Assembly: GCF_017652985.1 (NCBI RefSeq)
Contig: NZ_JAGGDJ010000004.1
Span: 62,001-126,000 of the forward strand
DNA length: 64,000 bases
Direction of reading: 5' to 3'
Origin: Paenibacillus artemisiicola
GTDB lineage: Bacteria; Bacillota; Bacilli; Paenibacillales; Paenibacillaceae
Below, piece after piece: positions 57,820 through 64,000 of the stretch (its first letter is position 1; each line of letters starts with the position of its first letter). Both the position numbers and the translations under genes were made by a program. The notes beneath the pieces were generated by a model, which searched no databases, was not told the origin of the DNA, and was given only the letters and a program-made list of their open reading frames with translations.

Positions 57820-58057
57820 AAATGATCACCCACGTCTCTTAGTCTAGCGTCACGCTGCTCTCCACGGCTGCCGCGATTAATTCTTCTGCGTAATTGAATA
57901 CGAGATTCCGGGTGGAAATCCCTGTCTGTTCCGGGCAAAAGTTTTTATTCTTTTGTTTGTTGACGCTTCTTCGGGCGCAGAAGTTGCGGGGCCTCGGCGT
58001 GAACCTCGCATCGCGAACGAACGCGGCGCATCGACGTACGCGGAGCTCCGCCATGAC

Positions 58058-58093
58058 AAAGGGCAGCCGAGGGATGATCGCTCGGCTGCCCTT
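58058..58093. terminator. Terminator after rifampicin phosphotransferase gene
   Basis: AAGGGCAGCCGAG / CTCGGCTGCCCTT stem with short T runs on both sides. The remaining 57820-58057 holds the kinase leader; a 71-codon minus-strand frame (57839-58054) has no ribosome site and is not called. Confidence 0.75.
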
Positions 58094-58150
58094 GTTTCTT
58101 GCGTTTCTTGCCCGTCGTTATGAACAAGGCATTACAGGTTCCTTATTCAT

Positions 58151-60963
<2,813 letters not shown>

Positions 60964-61021
60964 CATCCTCGGGCAATAAACCTCTCCGGCCCGCCCGCGG
61001 TCCTCCATCTCCCCGCCTAAC

Positions 61022-61045
61022 AAAAAAAGCGCCGCATCGGCGCTT
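61022..61045 (-). terminator. Terminator after cysteine-knuckle protein gene
   Basis: AAGCGCCG-CAT-CGGCGCTT, overlapping the stop codon, with an A run that becomes seven T on the minus strand. Confidence 0.8.
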
Positions 61046-61226
61046 ATGGATGATTCGCATAGTAAGCGGTCAAGGTCTCCTCGATCGTTTCTTTGCAGGT
61101 CGGGCATAGAACGACCGGGTACGTATCGGGACCCATCGATTCGTCGCGTTCCGGACAGGCCGCGAACCGTCTGAGCGTACGGCATACGGGGCAGTAGGCT
61201 TCCGCCGGGAGTTTTTGCACGTTCAT
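61044..61226 (-). CDS. Small zinc-knuckle-like protein
   Basis: A 60-residue protein with two Cys pairs, Cys12-x2-Cys15 (YCPVCRT) and Cys41-x2-Cys44 (LCPTCKE), plus Cys24. The arrangement suggests one zinc site of the rubredoxin or zinc-ribbon type. The function is not known. AGGAGG directly abuts the ATG, closer than usual, so translation may be weak. It is a single gene with its own terminator. Confidence 0.75.
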   Translation of the reverse strand: MNVQKLPAEAYCPVCRTLRRFAACPERDESMGPDTYPVVLCPTCKETIEETLTAYYANHP

Positions 61227-61449
61227 CCTCCTCTTTTTTTTGAACTTCTATAAGATGCATATGCGGCAAAATTAGTTCGGTATACGATATAAACAAGCGA
61301 AAAATTTAATCGCGTCAGCCCGAAATCGCATTCGCCCGCTTGAGCCGAGGCGGTTGCCGATCTTTCGCAAGTCGTTGAACAAGAGTCGCGTGCAGCCAGA
61401 CGAATTCACATCCGCTCGCCGCCTGCCAAGGGCATAGCCTTGGACCGTC

Positions 61450-61487
61450 GTTACTTTGTTGTTACTTTCTCGTTACCGATTTGTAAC
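61450..61487 (+). promoter_or_regulatory. Four 11-nt-phased GTTAC elements upstream of yjgB-like gene
   Basis: GTTAC occurs at 61450, 61461 and 61472, and GTAAC at 61483, each exactly 11 nt apart. A TAATAT -10-like element follows at 61509-61514, and the -35 position lies at the edge of the last repeat. This matches direct-repeat sites of OmpR/PhoP-family regulators acting as activators. The rest of 61227-61665 shows no gene. Confidence 0.6.
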
Positions 61488-61665
61488 GAACTTCGCGCGC
61501 GTCCCGGGTAATATGAGCATGTAAGCAGCGAGATCCTTGTCCGGCAACCGCGAAGACGCGATGATCGCCGGCCGATCCAACATTCGGCGTTAAGACAGCA
61601 GGCAGGCAACAAACAAACTTACGATCAAGCGGACCCGATCCGCTCACTATGAGGAGGAATAAATC

Positions 61666-62253
61666 ATGAAACTCTTGACATCCGCGAAAAAAACGGCGAT
61701 CGCCGCGGTGGCCGCCGGCACGTTGGCACTCTCCGCCGTCGGCGCCGCCCCTTCTTACGCGGCAGCCGGTACCGCCGCGCCGATTGACGCGCATATGAAG
61801 GCTTTCGAAACGCTGATGAGCTTCTACAAGCCGGCACTCCAAGGCCAGTTCCCGAACTTCCACAGCTTCACGCTCGGTTCGACCACGCATGAGACGGTCA
61901 TCAAGACGATCGGCGAAGCCGAATCCCCGGCTACGGACGCCGACGGCTTCGACGTCTATCACGCGGAGATGGGCCACCCCGGCTACGCCATCAACTACAA
62001 GCTCGGTAAAATCCGGGAAATGCGCTACTTCGGGACGAACGTCGAGCGCCAGACGAACATCGGCGGCATTACCGTCCGCATGCTGGTCCAGCACTGGGGC
62101 GCCCCGAACGCGTCGACCTTGATCAAAGCGGGCAAGACCGTCCAAAAGAAACTCACGTACGTGCGCGGCAAGTACGAGCTGGAATTCATCTTCAACGGCA
62201 CGAGCGGCACGGGGCTGGACCACATCAACCTCGTGAACAAGCCGGTCAAGTAA
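61666..62253 (+). CDS. YjgB-family (DUF4309) secreted protein
   Basis: A 195-residue protein with a signal peptide (MKLLTSAKKTAIAAVAAGTL, cleavage near SYA-AA at about 36). The mature part matches YjgB/DUF4309: ETLMSFYKPALQGQFPNF, FTLGSTTHETVIKTIGE, DVYHAEMGHPGYAINYKLGKI and YELEFIF. Function is unknown, but it is exported. GAGGAGG lies upstream of the ATG. A phased-repeat promoter controls it, so expression is likely conditional. Confidence 0.88.
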   Translation: MKLLTSAKKTAIAAVAAGTLALSAVGAAPSYAAAGTAAPIDAHMKAFETLMSFYKPALQGQFPNFHSFTLGSTTHETVIKTIGEAESPATDADGFDVYHAEMGHPGYAINYKLGKIREMRYFGTNVERQTNIGGITVRMLVQHWGAPNASTLIKAGKTVQKKLTYVRGKYELEFIFNGTSGTGLDHINLVNKPVK

Positions 62254-62342
62254 CGCCCGCTCCGTCCGCGATTTTCTCTTTTCGATGAAGCTTTCATTCA
62301 ATGATGCTTTCATTCGATGATGCTTCCCCTCGCACGATGAAT

Positions 62343-62376
62343 AAGCCCGACTCGCCGTATGGCGAGCCGGGCTTTT
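62343..62376 (+). terminator. Terminator after yjgB-like gene
   Basis: AGCCCG-CTCGCC / GGCGAG-CGGGCT stem (one bulge) followed by TTTT. Just upstream ATGATGCTTTCATTCGATGA-like units repeat about 2.5 times. Confidence 0.8.
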
Positions 62377-62399
62377 GCTCATGCTATTCCATGCTCCAT

Positions 62400-63347
62400 C
62401 TATGCGTCCCGTTGGTAATTGGCATAGATTTGCCTTCCCAGCTCTTTGATCTTGTCCGCGACGGCTGGCGGCTCTACGACTTGTACGTCCGGCCCGTAGC
62501 TCAATAGCATGCCGTACATCCAGGAATTGTCCGGATAGCTGGCTCGGACCAGCAGCGTTCCGTCCTCTTGGCGCTCGACCTTGTCCAGCCCGAAAGCCTC
62601 CTCGACCCGAACGCGCAGGCGGGAATCGAATCGGAGCGCAAGCTCCACCATGGGGCCGGACTCCTTGCTGCCCCATCGCGCATCCAGCTCCTCCATGCGA
62701 ACCCCGCGGCTCGCGAAATGCTCCGTCCGTATGCGCAGGCCGCTTATTCTCGAGAGCCGAAAGGTCCGATAGTCGCTTCGCAGCCTGCAGTACGCGTACA
62801 AGTACCACGCGTAGCCCTTCCACGCTAATCCGATCGGCTCCGCTTCCCGCTGCTCGACGATGCCGTCCGTATTGGTATAATCGAACGATGCCACGTACCG
62901 ATTCTTCGCGGCTTGGCGAAGGGCGCCAAGAATGGACTTATCCTTCAATCCGCCGCCGTGCCACAGATTCGTATCGAACATCAGCGTCTCCCCGAGTTCT
63001 TCCATACGGTTCCGTTCCGATCTCGCGATCAAGGCCTTGATCTTGGTCAAGAGGCCGTCCATTTCCTTGTCGTCCAACGAGGCCTGCACGCCTCGTAACG
63101 CAACCAGTATCGACTGCAGATCTTCGAAGGTCACGATTTGCCGATCGATGCGGAACTGCTCCATAATTTCGTAGCCTCCGTCCGTTCCGGTGAAGGACAC
63201 GATGGGAATGCCTGCCGTATTGATGGTCTCGACGTCGCGGTAAATCGTCCGCAGGGATACCTCGAACTTATCCGCCAAGGTCTGGGCGTTCACCCGGCGC
63301 TGGCTTAATAAGGCCATCGTGATGCCAAGCAGACGCTGTATTTTCAA
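62400..63347 (-). CDS. YafY/WYL-domain transcriptional regulator
   Basis: A 315-residue regulator: winged helix (NAQTLADKFEVSLRTIYRDVETINTAGIPI) and WYL domain (EPIGLAWKGYAWYLYAYCRLRSDYRTFRLSRI, about 170-200), then a WCX-like end. The TTG at 63347 is chosen because AAGGAG lies 9 nt upstream; the frame continues to 63413 but would then cover a 24-bp palindrome. It is divergent from a winged-helix protein gene that may be its target. The WYL gene at 54868 has the same layout. Confidence 0.88.
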   Translation of the reverse strand: MKIQRLLGITMALLSQRRVNAQTLADKFEVSLRTIYRDVETINTAGIPIVSFTGTDGGYEIMEQFRIDRQIVTFEDLQSILVALRGVQASLDDKEMDGLLTKIKALIARSERNRMEELGETLMFDTNLWHGGGLKDKSILGALRQAAKNRYVASFDYTNTDGIVEQREAEPIGLAWKGYAWYLYAYCRLRSDYRTFRLSRISGLRIRTEHFASRGVRMEELDARWGSKESGPMVELALRFDSRLRVRVEEAFGLDKVERQEDGTLLVRASYPDNSWMYGMLLSYGPDVQVVEPPAVADKIKELGRQIYANYQRDA

Positions 63348-63371
63348 TGCGCCGCGCTCCTTCCGCTGCCG

Positions 63372-63443
63372 AATGACAGATGTAGAGCTGTCATTTCGAA
63401 TGATCTTGTTCAACGTCTCCGCGTTCTTGACAGACTGTTGTCA
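63372..63443. promoter_or_regulatory. Two TGACA/TGTCA palindromes between WYL and winged-helix genes
   Basis: AATGACAG-N8-CTGTCATT (63372-63395) and TGACA-N6-TGTCA (63428-63443) lie in the intergenic region. The second has the same spacing as the palindrome behind the first WYL gene. They are candidates for WYL-regulator binding. Confidence 0.55.
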
Positions 63444-63546
63444 GGAACGGACGGCTACAATAAGGAAGACACCACACATCGTCGCGAGGTGACATTGTAT
63501 ACTGCATACGATGGACCTCCGAAACGAAACGACGGGAGGCTGCGAA

Positions 63547-64000
63547 ATGAGCGCATCGAACGGCACGCGAAACCATCTCTCGGGAGGCGACATCAACACG
63601 GGCGAAGTTCTTGATGCCCGCGCCTTGAATCGCGCTTTGCTCGCGCGGCAAATGCTGCTCCGCCGCGAGAAGCTGCCCGTTTTGGAGGCCGTCGAGCGCT
63701 TGATCGGCCTGCAAGCGCAAGCGCCGAACGCGCCGTACTTCGCGTTGTGGGCCCGGTTGGAGGACTTTCGGCAGGAAGGGCTGTCGCGGCTCCTCCTGGA
63801 TAAGAAGGCGGTACGCATGGCGCTTATGCGCGCCACCTTGCACTTGGTTTCCGCTTCCGACGCCATGCCGCTGCGGTCGACGCTGCAAAGCGTTATGGAA
63901 CGGAGCTTAAAAGGCGCCTTCGGCCGGCAGCTTAAGGGCGCGGATCCGGCGCAGCTGGCAGCGTTCGGCCGCAGCCTGGTGGAGGACCGGCCAAGCACGT
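63547..64000 (+). CDS. Winged-helix DNA-binding (AlkZ/HTH_42-like) protein, partial
   Basis: An open frame from ATG 63547 to the window edge, 151 complete codons. The sequence LDARALNRALLARQMLLRR, VLEAVERLIGLQAQAPNAPYFALWARLEDF and VRMALMRATLHLVSASD matches the N-terminal part of the winged-helix DNA-binding (DUF1006/AlkZ-like) family, whose members include DNA glycosylases that unhook interstrand crosslinks. The C-terminus is outside the window. GGAGG lies 7 nt before the ATG. It is divergent from the WYL regulator. Confidence 0.85.
   Translation, partial: MSASNGTRNHLSGGDINTGEVLDARALNRALLARQMLLRREKLPVLEAVERLIGLQAQAPNAPYFALWARLEDFRQEGLSRLLLDKKAVRMALMRATLHLVSASDAMPLRSTLQSVMERSLKGAFGRQLKGADPAQLAAFGRSLVEDRPST

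Noticed and set aside
57839-58054. 71-codon minus-strand frame ahead of the PAS kinase gene.
   Set aside because: No ribosome site, no known family and Arg-rich first half; only its last 30 residues look protein-like.

Overview
The window is high-GC DNA with Bacillota-type expression signals: AGGAGG-like ribosome sites, frequent GTG and TTG starts, TTGACA/TATAAT promoters and many U-tailed hairpin terminators. The gene mix (several AraC regulators, Gfo/Idh/MocA oxidoreductases, sugar isomerases, a copper-amine-oxidase-like wall protein, a sporulation-type kinase, YjgB) points to a spore-forming Paenibacillaceae, most likely Cohnella or a high-GC Paenibacillus. This is inferred from gene content; there is no rRNA gene to test it. 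I see no phage, insertion sequence, integrase, tRNA or CRISPR array. Two genes run off the edges: a secreted protein at the left and a winged-helix protein at the right.

Left part (1-16.7 kb): a PadR-controlled efflux pump; an IclR-led set for sugar-acid breakdown (dehydrogenase, fumarylacetoacetase-like hydrolase, lactonase-like amidohydrolase) resembling the non-phosphorylating L-fucose/L-rhamnose route; an AraC/phytanoyl-CoA-dioxygenase pair; a four-gene quinone-stress operon (DoxX, ring-cleaving dioxygenase, hydrolase, flavin reductase) behind a consensus promoter whose start is covered by an MhqR-type palindrome; fabV; and tdh-kbl for threonine breakdown, divergent from an XRE-cupin regulator.

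Middle (16.8-41.8 kb): a PAP2-response regulator-kinase operon with 11-nt-phased direct repeats upstream; carbohydrate genes (three Gfo/Idh/MocA enzymes, a sugar isomerase, aldo/keto reductase, mutarotase, esterase, sulfatase) with AraC regulators; DedA, arylamine acetyltransferase, a three-gene ABC-2 exporter, an RCC1-repeat secreted protein, and a MarR-GNAT fusion facing a GNAT gene across one compact, symmetric pair of overlapping promoters.

Right part (41.9-64 kb): spermidine-synthase-like protein; kynU-kynA-kynB (tryptophan to anthranilate); a DUF2975-HTH-DUF817-pcp operon with a 15-nt minisatellite in its 3' region; a UxaA-family protein with a duplicated domain; an SDR-monooxygenase operon flanked by paired operators; two WYL regulators; a PAS histidine kinase; a rifampicin phosphotransferase gene divergent from a probable small RNA; and a YjgB-like secreted protein behind four 11-nt-phased GTTAC/GTAAC elements.

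The strongest leads are regulatory architectures rather than a new multi-gene machine: the MarR-GNAT control region, the MhqR-type operon with a start-stop leader, the phased repeats at three loci, and two unannotated transcription units (about 33.8 kb and 60.85 kb).
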